Counted from the first letter of the stretch, positions 35,553-45,120 are shown. The stretch is DNA of 64,000 nt from an uncultured Bacteroidales bacterium (GCA_945833885.1 CAMAFY010000010.1:1-64000), one strand, 5' to 3'. Translations and numbers: made by a program. Notes: generated by a model not told the origin, from the sequence alone.

Positions 35553-36441
35553 CCACTAAGCACCGCCGACTAAGTACGTTTTTCGTCTTCCGGACAGCGT
35601 TTCAAGGAGATTTCCATCCGAAAGCACCGCATTTGCCACCTGCGGCATCAGGGAAACGTTTGGGAAAGCGCAGAAAAGATGTAGAAAATGTCTGGAACCC
35701 ATCCAGAATGAGAGCGGAGCATTGTCAAAAGAATTGTAGTTTTTTCGCATCGGCAAAAAAGGGGAATAAGCGGGCATCGACAAAAGACCGATGCAAGTCG
35801 TACGCCACCCGGATGCGGAGATTCCGTCGTGCTGTAAGGACTTTGGCGGAAAGGGCAACAGACGGCACGCGAAAAACCGGTGTTGTATGAACGCGAAACG
35901 CAGGGAAGATGGCGGGAGACCTCGGTCCCGACAATGGGGCTGGCGGCATTGCGGAGGCGGCAACGGGCACAACGGAAATCGGAGCATGCCGGAAAGCAAC
36001 AAGGAGCATTCCGCAAATCAGCATTGCCGTTTTTAGGGGCTTTCTCAGCAGGAAACTGATACGGAATCCAACAAAGCCATTCCTGAGGGCGTACCTTAAT
36101 AAAAATATTGCGGAACTTCGCAGAATCCGCCATAAATGATTTGCAGGAAAGGGTTCCGCACATTTCTAAAGGTTTTTCAACTGAAAATCATAAGATTTTC
36201 GGCAAAATATCGCAAATATCGGCAAATTCTGCCTAATTTTGCTTAATTTAAGAACCATACGACCGCAGGCCATCCTCAGCCTTGCCCCGATATCCTCAGG
36301 GTTTCCACACAGGAATTTCCCCCGAAGGGAACGGCAAACGGGAAACGGGAAGGGGGGATGGGCAACGCGCGTAATACCACACCACGGCAGACGGATTGCC
36401 ACCGCCGGAACAACATTCACCCACACTTCACCGACCTTATC

Positions 36442-37230
36442 ATGGAACCGATATTGAAAAACAAGGAGGAGATTTGCGGAAACTGGCTGCAACGTTACAC
36501 GAAAACGCCACTCGACGCCTTCTCAGACCTTATCCTTCTGACCAATTTCAACAATTATCTCGACATATTCTGCGAACTGACCGGCACCCCGGCTGTGGGA
36601 TACGATGCCAACATGCGTTGCGTGACGGCAAAGGGAATTACGATGGTCAACTTCGGAATGGGCTCACCCAACGCGGCATTGATCATGGACCTGCTTTCGA
36701 GCATCAAGCCACGCGCCGTCCTCTTCCTCGGAAAAACCGGCGGCATATCAAAGAAGACAGCGCTGGGAGACTACATACTTCCCCTGGCAGGCATCAGAGG
36801 CGAGGGTACGTCGAACGACTATTTTCCGCCCGAAGTTCCCGCACTTCCGGCGTTCATGCTCCAACGTGCGGTGTCGACAGCACTGCGCGACGAGGGAATG
36901 GACTACTGGACAGGAACGGTCTATACCACCAACCGACGGGTGTGGGAACACGATGAAAAATTCAAGGAATACCTGAGAAACACGCGGGCAATGTGCGTGG
37001 ATATGGAGACAGCCACCCTGTTTACCTGCGGATTTTACAATCATATCCCTACCGGTGCGCTGCTCCTCGTCAGCGACAATCCGATGACTCCCGAAGGCGT
37101 CAAGACGGAAAAATCGGACAATCATGTGACCGCACACTTCGCAAAAACGCACGTTCAGATCGGTATTCAGGCGCTTCAATTCGTACAAGGCGACAGAAAG
37201 ACATTGAGACATTTGAAGTACGAATGGTAG
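36442..37230 (+). CDS. amn: AMP nucleosidase
   Basis: A 262-residue enzyme of the nucleoside phosphorylase fold that splits AMP into adenine and ribose-5-phosphate. The phosphate-loop segment FLGKTGGISKKTALGDYILP and the VDMETATLFTCG motif of purine phosphorylases are present. The length is that of the compact Bacteroidetes form, which lacks the N-terminal domain of the 480-residue enterobacterial enzyme. I start at MEPILKNKEE, where similarity begins. Confidence 0.92.
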   Translation: MEPILKNKEEICGNWLQRYTKTPLDAFSDLILLTNFNNYLDIFCELTGTPAVGYDANMRCVTAKGITMVNFGMGSPNAALIMDLLSSIKPRAVLFLGKTGGISKKTALGDYILPLAGIRGEGTSNDYFPPEVPALPAFMLQRAVSTALRDEGMDYWTGTVYTTNRRVWEHDEKFKEYLRNTRAMCVDMETATLFTCGFYNHIPTGALLLVSDNPMTPEGVKTEKSDNHVTAHFAKTHVQIGIQALQFVQGDRKTLRHLKYEW

Positions 37231-37693
37231 CCCGCCATTGTTTCATCAGCCGGAACAGAGAACATTCGTAGTAATTCACCGGACTTCGCACCAGAAACAC
37301 CGGATGGACAGCCTGAATTTCGCGGACTTCTCCGCCGACGCACACGCCGGAGGAGCAACAGGCCTGCCGACTCGCGCGAACAGATCTAACGTCACGGGAT
37401 TCGCGGACGCCGGCACCTGGCAGCACAAACACCCGTAAGAACGAGGTGGGGTAGCGCGGACAACGCGGAGGAACGCCGAAAGCAATAGGGCAGACCACCG
37501 CGAGCAATGCTGCGGAGCGACGCCAAAAGCGCGGAGAGCCCGCGTCAACCATACGAAGAACCGCCGATACATTTGAACAGACCGTCGGAGATAATGCTGC
37601 GGAACGATGCCAAGAACGCGGAGAGCCCGCGCCAACCATACGGCGAACCGCCACAACACCCACCTTCAACATCAACACCCTACTATACGCATT
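37231..37693. other. Gap between amn and holA
   Basis: 463 bp whose right half is an 87-bp direct repeat. I see no gene; a long minus-strand open frame through here is a shadow of holA and the repeat. Confidence 0.6.
37506..37679. repeat. 87-bp direct repeat, 2 copies
   Basis: AATGCTGCGG starts at 37506 and again at 37593. The copies share GCGGAGAGCCCGCG and CAACCATACG. The unit is one base short of 88, four times 22. Confidence 0.85.
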
Positions 37694-38728
37694 ATGGCAA
37701 AAAAAGCAACGAACGCCATCACGCACGAGACCATCATACGCGACATCCAGAGCGGAAAAGTCGCTCCTATATATTATTTTATGGGAGAGGAAACGTATTA
37801 CATCGACCGTCTGGCAACGTTTATCAGCAACACCGTTGTGAAACCCGAGGACCGCGACTTCAACCTGACAACAGTCTACGGCTCCGACGTCAGTATGCTG
37901 GAGATTGTTCAAGCGGCTCTGGCGTACCCGATGGGGGATGGCAAACAGGTTATCGTGGTGAAGGACGCGCAGAAAATCGGAAACATGGAGCCGTTGTCCG
38001 ATTATCTCAAACACCCGCATCCGATGAGCGTGGTGATTTTTTGCCATTACAACGACAAGATTGACGCCAAAAGAACGGGCGTAATGAAGGTCATCGAGAA
38101 GGTGGGAGTTGTTTATCAAAGCAACAAATTGCGCGATTACCAGATGCCACAATGGATTCGCAACTACGTAACGCGGCACAAAGCGGCCATCGAACCGCAG
38201 GCCGAGACGATTTTGGCGGAACATGTGGGCACCGACCTCAACAGAATGGCGGGAGAAATCGACAAACTTCTGCTATCATTGACCGCAGAAAACCGGAAAA
38301 TCAGCGTGGATCTCGTCATGAACCACATTGGAATCTCCAAAGAATTCAATGTTTACGAACTGATTGACGCCCTTTCGGAGAGGAATATTCTGAAGACTAT
38401 GAAAATCTTAAAGTATTTTGACAAAAATACCAAGCAGAATCCGATAACGAAAACCCTGGCTGCGCTGTTCAAATTCTACCAGAATCTGATGCTTGCATAC
38501 TACGCTCCGGAGAAGACAGTCGATGGAATTGCGGCTTGGACCGGGGCAAATGTCTACTCCGTAAAGCGCAATATCCTACCGGCAATGCAGCGATACAAAG
38601 GACGGAAAGTGATGGAGATTATCAGCATGATCAGACGTACCGATGCACGTTCAAAGGGTGTCGACAACCCTTCGACGGAAGAAGGCGACCTGATGAAGGA
38701 ACTTGCTTTTTTCATCCTCCACGACTGA
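37694..38728 (+). CDS. holA: DNA polymerase III subunit delta
   Basis: A 344-residue clamp-loader subunit. The opening IYYFMGEETYYIDRLATFI, the central LRDYQMPQWIRNYV and the collar region (TKTLAALFKFYQNLMLAYYA) follow the HolA pattern; like other delta subunits it lacks a Walker A motif. Together with DnaX, encoded 9 kb away, it loads the sliding clamp. The start is MAKKATNAITHE; the 29 open codons upstream run through the repeat. Confidence 0.93.
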   Translation: MAKKATNAITHETIIRDIQSGKVAPIYYFMGEETYYIDRLATFISNTVVKPEDRDFNLTTVYGSDVSMLEIVQAALAYPMGDGKQVIVVKDAQKIGNMEPLSDYLKHPHPMSVVIFCHYNDKIDAKRTGVMKVIEKVGVVYQSNKLRDYQMPQWIRNYVTRHKAAIEPQAETILAEHVGTDLNRMAGEIDKLLLSLTAENRKISVDLVMNHIGISKEFNVYELIDALSERNILKTMKILKYFDKNTKQNPITKTLAALFKFYQNLMLAYYAPEKTVDGIAAWTGANVYSVKRNILPAMQRYKGRKVMEIISMIRRTDARSKGVDNPSTEEGDLMKELAFFILHD

Positions 38729-38802
38729 ATCCCACATATATCGATATACGTCACGGACACTACGGAACCCTCATTCCACCCCTCCAAAAGAGGCTCCAAT
38801 TT

Positions 38803-38945
38803 CCATCGGTTCCGGCATCAAAAACTGCAAACACCCCCATTCTCATCCTCAAAACCGGACCCGTTTCCCATCGGCTCCCAGCATCAGAACCTGCGGATTT
38901 CTTCGTCTCCATCTTCAAAACCGGTTCTTAATTCCATCGGAACCA
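38803..38945. repeat. 65/66-bp repeat, about 2.2 copies
   Basis: CCATCGG starts at 38803, 38868 and 38934. The units share CATCCTCAAAACCGG-like and GCATCArAAC blocks. 66 is three times 22. Confidence 0.85.
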
Positions 38946-39220
38946 AAAACAAAACCCACGGAATTTTCCTCAAAAAAAACGCAGAAAATCATTCTTGAAA
39001 TATCCCCGCCACAACGCGACAAATTAGGATTCCACCTCGGGAACAGTGCGGGAAATCCTCCAACAACCCCGAAAACGCGCACCGGAAAAGACAGGAAAAC
39101 GCATCATACAAGACGAAGTAACACACCGAAAAAGAGGAAAAAGACACCAAGAAAGACGAAAAATTACGTCAAGACAGGCGATAAAAGCACCGCAAACACG
39201 CATTACCAGACAACTTAAAC

Positions 39221-39252
39221 GCAGAAAATCACCCATGGTTTTCTGCTTTTTT
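39221..39252 (+). terminator. Terminator-like hairpin
   Basis: GCAGAAAA pairs with TTTTCTGC over a 10-nt loop and is followed by six T. It lies 490 bp after holA, at the edge of the AT-rich tract. Confidence 0.65.
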
Positions 39253-40260
39253 CTGCACCAAATTCAGACTTCTACAATAGGAAATAGCGTTTTTCTTATT
39301 CTAAAAATCCGCCATTTTCAGACTTTTCAGGCAGGTTTTTAGGTCGATTACCTGATCTCAAACAGCACGTATTCACGACATTTTTTCACTTTTGCACAAC
39401 TTTGGAGGCAAAACGCTCGGAAATAAAAGTAAAAATAGGGCAATTTATCCCCAAAAGCAGGGATGCTTAGAGGTAAAAATAGGGCGTTTTTTGTCATTTA
39501 CGCGGCATTTTCGGGGTATTTTACTGAAAAAAAACGATTTTTTAGCCGACCTTTTTCATACGAAATTTTGAGGTCTTAAACGCTGATACAGAAGAATTTA
39601 AGGCAAATTCTGCACTCCTGAGAACAGGCACGGAAGTCACCATTCCGAAGTACGGTCGGAAATATAAGAAAATTCAGCATTTTCAGCATTTATCACCACG
39701 CTCACATTTACTTTTAGCGTATTTTAACATTCAAACTTCTACAATCTGTTTACACTTACGCTTTACTTTTATAAAGTACCGCCACACACCTTAACAGGAA
39801 TATCCGCGGATATAAACTAATTTTATAAACAGGAATATTTACACTTTTGCTTCACCTTGATAAATTCGCAATGCTAAATCTATAATTATTCAACACGTTT
39901 CACGTATTATATAGCGCTCAATATCACCAATTTACGTGTTTTACATCACTAAAATTAAAGGATTGTACAACAATTATGGCACAATCACATTCGTAAAACG
40001 TAGATTAAAGTCAAATATACCGTATTATACACGCTAACAATCAATTACTTAGCCTAAAGATGCTTAAACAACGCTTTACATTTCTCAAACTACACAAAAG
40101 TAAATCCCATATTTCTGCAATTTATTATTATAAAATCGACATTTAACATCGTGGAATTTACATTTCTACACCCGTAAAATTTATTTTTACACTTTTGATA
40201 TTCATATTCTTTGTGGTCTCATTTTTTAGTTTTAACTTTGTACCGACATCCGAAAACCAC
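39240..40260. other. AT-rich non-coding tract
   Basis: About 1 kb clearly richer in A and T than the rest of the window, with recurring TTTACAC and TTTTACA words and no reading frame of note. I found no DnaA-box cluster, transposase or inverted-repeat ends, so its nature is open. It ends at the XRE promoter. Confidence 0.6.
40210..40240 (+). promoter_or_regulatory. Promoter upstream of the 22-bp array and XRE gene
   Basis: TTTG at 40210, exactly 19 bp, then TAACTTTG at 40233, a full consensus match. The transcript would begin near 40247 and run through the whole array. Confidence 0.75.
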
Positions 40261-40371
40261 GTCATCGTGTACGCCATTACCCAACCAGAGAAAAAGAGGT
40301 CTTGGTAAATCGTAAAAAAGTGCGCCACTACCCTACGATGAACAACGGAAATTCGGGCACAAAAATCGGAA

Positions 40372-40701
40372 GACCAAAGAACAGGGAGCAGAAGACCGGG
40401 ACGCGAAGAACGGAGGACCGGGACGCGAAGAGCGGAGGACCGGGACGCGAAGAGCGGAGGACCGGGACGCGAAGAACGGAGAACCGGGACGCAAAGAGCG
40501 GAGGACCAGGACGCGAAGAACGGAGGACCGGGATGCAAAGAGCGGAGAACCGGGACGCGAAGAACGGAGGACCAGGACGCGAAGAACGGAGGACCGGGAC
40601 GCGAAGAGCGGAGGACCGGGACGCGAAGAGCGGAGGACCGGGACGCGAAGAACGGAGGACCGGGATGCAAAGAGCGGAGAACCGGGACGCAACGATCCGA
40701 A
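40372..40701. repeat. 22-bp tandem array, 15 units
   Basis: After a diverged first unit (40372), fourteen units starting at 40394 keep an exact 22-bp register to 40701. The consensus contains GACCGGGACGCGAAGA and CGGAG. The unit has no stop codon in any frame on either strand, so long open frames cross it in several frames; 22 is not a multiple of 3, and each added unit shifts the frame. Confidence 0.97.
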
Positions 40702-40847
40702 GGTTTGATGACCAGGACCTGAAGAACAGCCACGTCACTCCCCCACCTCCCCCGACAAAATGCCGGACATCGCGCAACATTCCTCCGACGAATGCCACCG
40801 GATGCATCACCCTTCATAACAGACATCACCACAAATTTCGCAGCATT

Positions 40848-41345
40848 ATGAAAGACCGCGTACGAAAAATCATGGAGCATTTTCATCTCACGCAGATGCA
40901 ATTCGCCAACGAACTTGCCGTGGCGCCAGCCACAATCTCCAATATTTATAAAGGAAAGACCGCACCCACCAACAATCTTGTACAAGCAATCCATCAGGCT
41001 TATCCGTCAGTAAGCATCAACTGGTTGCTGTTTGGCGAAGGAGATATGCTGCTTCCGCTCTCCGGAGACGGTAGTGCTACGATGGAAATTCCGCAAGATG
41101 ACACGCCCCTACCCGCATTTGCCAATGAAAGTGAGCTATCGCTCTTTGACATGTCCGAACCTGCGATCGCAAAAAGGCCCACTATGACATCGAAAGTTCA
41201 GCAAACGTCATCAGAAACACAGATCTTGGAAGCAATCGCAGAGTTAAAAACCTTAAATTGTTTTGACAAAAAGGCACGAAAAATCAAAGAAATCCGCGTC
41301 TTTTACGACGATGGCACCTACGAATCGTTTGGTCCGAACAAATAA
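40848..41345 (+). CDS. XRE-family helix-turn-helix regulator
   Basis: A 165-residue protein. Residues 1-66 form a Cro/CI-type DNA-binding domain (LTQMQFANELAVAPATISNI, then the Bacteroidales-typical VSINWLLFGEGDM). The middle is acidic and variable, and the C-terminal 45 residues (ILEAIAELKTLNCFDKKARK) are a helix-strand module common in these regulators. I start at MKDRVRKIMEHF. The same frame stays open upstream through the 22-bp array, with an ATG at 40338 that would add about 170 charged residues; this longer form is less likely but cannot be excluded. No phage or transposon genes are adjacent. Confidence 0.88.
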   Translation: MKDRVRKIMEHFHLTQMQFANELAVAPATISNIYKGKTAPTNNLVQAIHQAYPSVSINWLLFGEGDMLLPLSGDGSATMEIPQDDTPLPAFANESELSLFDMSEPAIAKRPTMTSKVQQTSSETQILEAIAELKTLNCFDKKARKIKEIRVFYDDGTYESFGPNK

Positions 41346-41931
41346 ACAGCCCTTTCAAGATGGACAAAACATTTGGACCAAACCTGTAAAGACACCGCAG
41401 AATACGAACGAAACGCTTGATTCGAACTGCTAAAGCATCAGTAAATACGGGAAAAACGCTTGATCAAACTGATAAAAGCACTGATAAATGCAGGTGAAAT
41501 ACTTGATTGAACTGGCATAAATGCTGATATTTGCAGGTGAAAGGCTTGATTCAAACTGATAAAATTGCCGATATTTGCAGGTAAAATGCTTGCTTTGAAC
41601 TGATAAAAATGCCGATATTTGCAGGCGAAATGCTCGATTTGAACTGGCATAAATGCTGATATTTGCAGGTAAAACGCTTGATTTGAACTGATAAATATGC
41701 CGATATTTGCAGGTGAAAGCCTTGATTCAAACTGATAAAATTGCCGATATTTGCAGGTGAAAGCCTTGATTCAAACTGATAAAAATGCCGATATTTGCAG
41801 GCGAAATGCTTGATTTGAACTAATAAATATGCTGGTCATTGCAGGCGAAACAGTTGATTCAAACTGGTAAAATATGCTGATGAACGCAAGAGTCAACGCA
41901 ACAAAAAGCCACATTTTCTCCTTGAAAAAAG
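41346..41931. other. Gap occupied by a 44-bp array
   Basis: 586 bp between the XRE gene and the HsdR-N gene, over 80% of it the 44-bp array. I see no gene. Confidence 0.8.
41416..41895. repeat. 44-bp tandem array, 11 units
   Basis: CTTGATT-type starts fall near 41416, 41459, 41502, 41545, 41589, 41633, 41677, 41721, 41765, 41809 and 41853: steps of 43 at first, then 44. Units contain GATATTTGCAGGTGAAA. The two halves of a unit are weakly alike (GATTCAAACTGATAAAA and GATATTTGCAGGTGAAA), suggesting a diverged 22-bp dimer. Confidence 0.95.
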
Positions 41932-42414
41932 ATGAATGCAAACCGTTTTCCACCACTCCAACTCCCACCGATTTCCTCTGAAATCCGCGCAACAGCAAAC
42001 GGTAGGTACGAGATTTTCGACCCCCAACGCCGCCGCTTCATCACACTAAGTGCCGAGGAATGGGTGAGACAACACTTTGTTCTTTTCCTCATTCACCATC
42101 TTGGCTATCCAAGTTCTCTGATTGCCAACGAAATTAGTCTGAATATTGGGGGCATAACACGGCGTTGCGACACGGTCGTCTACTCACCTTCCGATGGAAA
42201 ACCGCTGATGATTGTCGAATATAAAGCGCCAACCATCGCCATTACCCAGGGTGTTTTCGAACAAATCCGCAGTTACAATTCAGCCCTTCATGCCGAATAT
42301 CTGGTGGTCAGCAACGGCAAAAAACACTTCTGTTGTCACATGGATTACACGACAATGACCGCCACTTTCCTTCCAGAAATCCCACTTTGGGAGAGCATTC
42401 AAACGGCAAAATAA
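41932..42414 (+). CDS. HsdR N-terminal-type nuclease-fold protein
   Basis: A 160-residue cytosolic protein of the type I restriction enzyme R N-terminal family (HSDR_N_2). The PD-(D/E)xK pattern is visible: D in RRCDTVVYSP and E-x-K in MIVEYKAPTIAI, then a conserved Q in QGVFEQIRSYN. It lacks the helicase of true HsdR, and no hsdM or hsdS is near. Such stand-alone proteins are common in Bacteroidetes, often beside holA, which here lies 3 kb upstream with the XRE gene and repeats in between. The function is unknown; nuclease activity is inferred from the fold only. Confidence 0.87.
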   Translation: MNANRFPPLQLPPISSEIRATANGRYEIFDPQRRRFITLSAEEWVRQHFVLFLIHHLGYPSSLIANEISLNIGGITRRCDTVVYSPSDGKPLMIVEYKAPTIAITQGVFEQIRSYNSALHAEYLVVSNGKKHFCCHMDYTTMTATFLPEIPLWESIQTAK

Positions 42415-42437
42415 CGACTAAAATTCCCATATTCCAA

Positions 42438-42480
42438 ACCTCCACAAACCAAGTTTCCGATGGTTTGTGGAGGTCTTTTT
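42438..42480 (+). terminator. Terminator of the HsdR-N gene
   Basis: A perfect 14-bp stem (ACCTCCACAAACCA with its complement), a 9-nt loop and CTTTTT, 24 bp after the stop codon. Confidence 0.92.
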
Positions 42481-42858
42481 ATCCGGACTTCTCGCATCCT
42501 CAAACGATAAAATCAGGAAAACAGACCGCACTTATCGGCTAAATTTCACGCCATATTCCCGTATTACGACAAAGTTTCATCAAGTTTCTATTCCGTAAAT
42601 TCCGGCTTTCCGAACAAAAACTATCGTTCATTTTTTGAAACAAAGAGAACTTTCCATGCAACACTCCCGCAATACGTCTTATGGAAATGGGACATTAGCG
42701 CCTAAAATGCGGAGAAACGGGCTAAACATTGCCGGACAGCCCTCAAAAAAGTGCTGGAAGCCGAATGGATTTCAACGAAATTTTCGCAGAAAACATCCAT
42801 TTTAACTTATTAAATATCAATAATTTACATCTATTTTATTGACATTTTTAGGGCAAAT

Positions 42859-42930
42859 TAAGGCGCTGAGAATTGAATATTTTTGAACTTCCTGTCCCCT
42901 ACTTCAGATTATTCAATTCTCAGCGCCTTA
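42859..42930. repeat. 21-bp perfect inverted repeat
   Basis: TAAGGCGCTGAGAATTGAAT plus one base at 42859-42879 recurs as its exact complement at 42910-42930, with 30 bp between. There is no T-run on either side. It could be the ends of a very small mobile element, a long RNA hairpin or a protein-binding site. Confidence 0.85.
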
Positions 42931-43249
42931 CGTTTTCCGTAAAAATCTTCACCTTTCATCCCTCCAACCTCCACACTCGAGTTCCTCGCCCCGCATCCTC
43001 CGTCAACCAATACCCTGCTCTTCTCCCACCCGACCACCACCGTCCTTGCCCAACACTGCGGAAATTCGCTTGATGAACAGTGACAATAATGCCTCTCCTT
43101 CACGAATGTTTTGCCATACGAAACGCGGGGGAGCATCGCCCTGTCGCTCACTTCTCCACCCTCACCTGCCGCACATTCCGAAGGAGGCTGGGCAGAAAAG
43201 CGAAAAAAAAACCGCAACAGACGGGTGACTGCTGCGGAGATTTCATGAC

Positions 43250-43801
43250 TTATTTCCCCTGAATCATATCGAGGAAATAGCGGTGTATGCGGGTATCCTC
43301 GGGCGTCAGTTCGGGATGGAACGCGCAAACAAGTTGATGTTGCTGACGTGCCGCCACGACCTTTCCGTCGACCGTCGCCAGCACCTCCACACCTTCGCCC
43401 ACGCGCTCAATGTATGGAGCGCGGATGAACGTCATCGGCACCTTTCCAATGCCGCAAAATTCGTCCTCAGTGTAGAAACTTCCGAGTTGACGTCCGTAAG
43501 CATTGCGCTGTGCAGTGATGTTCATGGTGGAAAGATGCGCATCGTCGAGCATAATCAGTCCGGCACAGGTTCCGAACACCGGAAGGCCCTGGTTCAAAGC
43601 CTCGGAGATGGGTTCCCAAAGTTCAAGGTCGCGCATGATTCGCGTCATGGCTGTGCTTTCGCCACCGGGAATAACGAGGGCATCTTTCTCGATGTCCCAG
43701 TCAGCACGGTTGCGTATGAGGAACGTTTCCGCGCCCAATGCCCGAAGCACCTCCTCGTGTTCGGCAAACGCCCCTTGGAGGGCGAGAATGGCAATCTTCA
43801 T
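43250..43801 (-). CDS. pdxT: Pyridoxal 5'-phosphate synthase glutaminase subunit
   Basis: A 183-residue class I glutaminase that feeds ammonia to PdxS for vitamin B6 synthesis. It opens with KIAILALQGAFAEH, carries PGGESTAM, has its nucleophile in FGTCAGLI and ends with the His-Glu pair in CAFHPELT. The start is MKIAILALQG; 34 further open codons upstream are not family-like. It follows pdxS on the same strand, with a terminator between them. Confidence 0.95.
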   Translation of the reverse strand: MKIAILALQGAFAEHEEVLRALGAETFLIRNRADWDIEKDALVIPGGESTAMTRIMRDLELWEPISEALNQGLPVFGTCAGLIMLDDAHLSTMNITAQRNAYGRQLGSFYTEDEFCGIGKVPMTFIRAPYIERVGEGVEVLATVDGKVVAARQQHQLVCAFHPELTPEDTRIHRYFLDMIQGK

Positions 43802-44021
43802 ATAATATGAGGAAATAAGTAAGTGTACAGAATAAATAACTTTGTTATGCGTAACAGGTAAACCACGTTTCAGCGCGTAAAACAATGATATACGTTTACC
43901 CATCCACGGTTTTTCGGGAACAACAGATCAGCCTTTCAGCATGAAAAGGACGGATCATGCCAACAAGGCATTCCCCCGAATGATGGCAGAAGAACGGCGA
44001 TGGCAATCCATACCACCTACC

Positions 44022-44081
44022 GTCAAAAAAAGAGGATTCCGAAGCCCTGACGACATAGTATTGTCAAAGGCCTCAGAATCC
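44022..44081 (-). terminator. Terminator between pdxS and pdxT
   Basis: GGATTCTGAGGCC pairs with GGCTTCGGAATCC (two imperfect pairs), followed on the minus strand by CTTTTTTTG. Confidence 0.78.
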
Positions 44082-44098
44082 ACTATTGTTTTTGCGGA

Positions 44099-44971
44099 TT
44101 ACTTACCGCGTTCAGCCATAAGGAGTTGGATTTCGCTCTCGTTGATACCCACCATAGCCTCTCCAAGGTCTTCGCTGAGTTCAGCGAGAATCTTGGGGTT
44201 GTTATAGTTGGTGACGGCCTTCACGATAGCCTGCGCACGCTTTTCGGGGTTACCGCTCTTGAAGATTCCGCTTCCTACAAACACGCCCTCGGCACCAAGT
44301 TGCATCATAAGTGCAGCGTCAGCAGGGGTAGCCACGCCACCGGCAGCGAAGTTTACGACCGGCAGACGTCCGTTGTCGTGAACGTATTGTACGAGTTCGA
44401 AGGGTACGCGCAGTTGCTTTGCAGCCTCATAAAGTTCGTCAGCGTTGAGTGAAGTTATGCGGCGAATCTCGCTCTGCATCATACGCATGTGGCGCACAGC
44501 CTGGACAACGTCGCCGGTTCCGGGCTCACCTTTGGTACGAATCATCGTAGCACCCTCGCTGATACGGCGGAGCGCTTCGCCCAGATCCTTTGCACCACAG
44601 ACAAAAGGCACCTTGAACTGGCGCTTGTCGATGTGGTAAACATCGTCAGCAGGAGAGAGCACTTCGCTCTCGTCGATATAGTCAATTTCGATGGCTTCCA
44701 GGATTTGTGCCTCAGCAAAGTGCCCGATTCTGCACTTCGCCATCACGGGAATGCTGACGGCTTCTTGGATACCTTTGATCATTTTGGGGTCACTCATACG
44801 TGAAACTCCCCCTGCTGCGCGGATGTCAGCGGGGATACGTTCCAGTGCCATTACCGCACATGCACCTGCGGCTTCGGCAATTCGTGCCTGTTCGGGTGTG
44901 GTAACGTCCATAATAACGCCGCCTTTGAGCATCTGCGCAAGTTGGCGATTGAGGGCTGTTCTATCTTCCAT
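44099..44971 (-). CDS. pdxS: Pyridoxal 5'-phosphate synthase lyase subunit
   Basis: A 290-residue TIM-barrel enzyme that builds PLP from ribose-5-phosphate, glyceraldehyde-3-phosphate and ammonia from PdxT. The conserved [13 protein letters not shown], the catalytic lysine in [10 protein letters not shown], and [18 protein letters not shown] and [17 protein letters not shown] are all present. The start [10 protein letters not shown] is supported by a consensus promoter about 115 bp upstream. A terminator separates it from pdxT, an unusual arrangement for two subunits of one complex. Confidence 0.97.
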   Translation of the reverse strand: MEDRTALNRQLAQMLKGGVIMDVTTPEQARIAEAAGACAVMALERIPADIRAAGGVSRMSDPKMIKGIQEAVSIPVMAKCRIGHFAEAQILEAIEIDYIDESEVLSPADDVYHIDKRQFKVPFVCGAKDLGEALRRISEGATMIRTKGEPGTGDVVQAVRHMRMMQSEIRRITSLNADELYEAAKQLRVPFELVQYVHDNGRLPVVNFAAGGVATPADAALMMQLGAEGVFVGSGIFKSGNPEKRAQAIVKAVTNYNNPKILAELSEDLGEAMVGINESEIQLLMAERGK

Positions 44972-45089
44972 TTTTATGAAATTTGAAAAGGAGATGTGAA
45001 GAAAATACTGCTGTGATTTTGTGGTTTTGTAGTGTGGTCGTTCGTCATGCGCAACAGTTTCCGCAACTTTCCGCGCATAAAAACGTCTG

Positions 45090-45120
45090 CAAATATAGGG
45101 AAGAAAAGCGAGCATACAAA
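45090..45120 (-). promoter_or_regulatory. pdxS promoter
   Basis: On the minus strand TTTG (45120-45117), exactly 19 bp, then TATATTTG (45097-45090). Confidence 0.75.

Larger units (their letters stand above)
34685..36441. other. Gene-free gap of 1.76 kb
   Basis: Between Nif3 and AMP nucleosidase. It holds the Nif3 promoter, one dyad-core array (35464-35552), two GGAGCAT sites 22 bp apart near 35982, and a TAATTTTG element (36234-36241) that may serve amn. Open frames of up to 180 codons overlap on both strands and look like no known protein. Confidence 0.6.
38729..40847. other. Gene-poor gap of 2.1 kb with two arrays and an AT-rich tract
   Basis: This gap holds a 65/66-bp repeat, a terminator-like hairpin, about 1 kb of strongly AT-rich DNA (39240-40260) without protein-like frames, a consensus promoter and a 15-unit 22-bp array leading to the XRE gene. 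Confidence 0.75.
42415..43249. other. Gap between the HsdR-N gene and pdxT
   Basis: 835 bp with a terminator and a 21-bp perfect inverted repeat (42859-42930). I see no gene. Confidence 0.65.

Noticed and set aside
35348-36163. Overlapping open frames of 170-180 codons in the Nif3-amn gap
   Set aside because: They lie on both strands, lack recognisable motifs and overlap repeat DNA; no promoter or terminator matches them.
37100-38224. Minus-strand open frame of 374 codons
   Set aside because: Antisense of amn and holA plus the 87-bp repeat; holA is strongly supported.
39240-40260. Replication origin
   Set aside because: AT-rich, but I saw no cluster of TTATCCACA boxes and no dnaA, dnaN or parAB genes nearby.
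40372-40701. CRISPR array
   Set aside because: Units are contiguous with no spacers, and there are no cas genes in the window. The same holds for the other arrays.
40158-40994. Minus-strand repetitive frames rich in FASRSSVLRVP
   Set aside because: They exist because the 22-bp unit has no stop codon in any frame; composition is set by the repeat and no start or promoter supports them.
41932-42414. Type I restriction system
   Set aside because: Only an HsdR-N-like domain is present; no helicase, methylase or specificity gene is adjacent.
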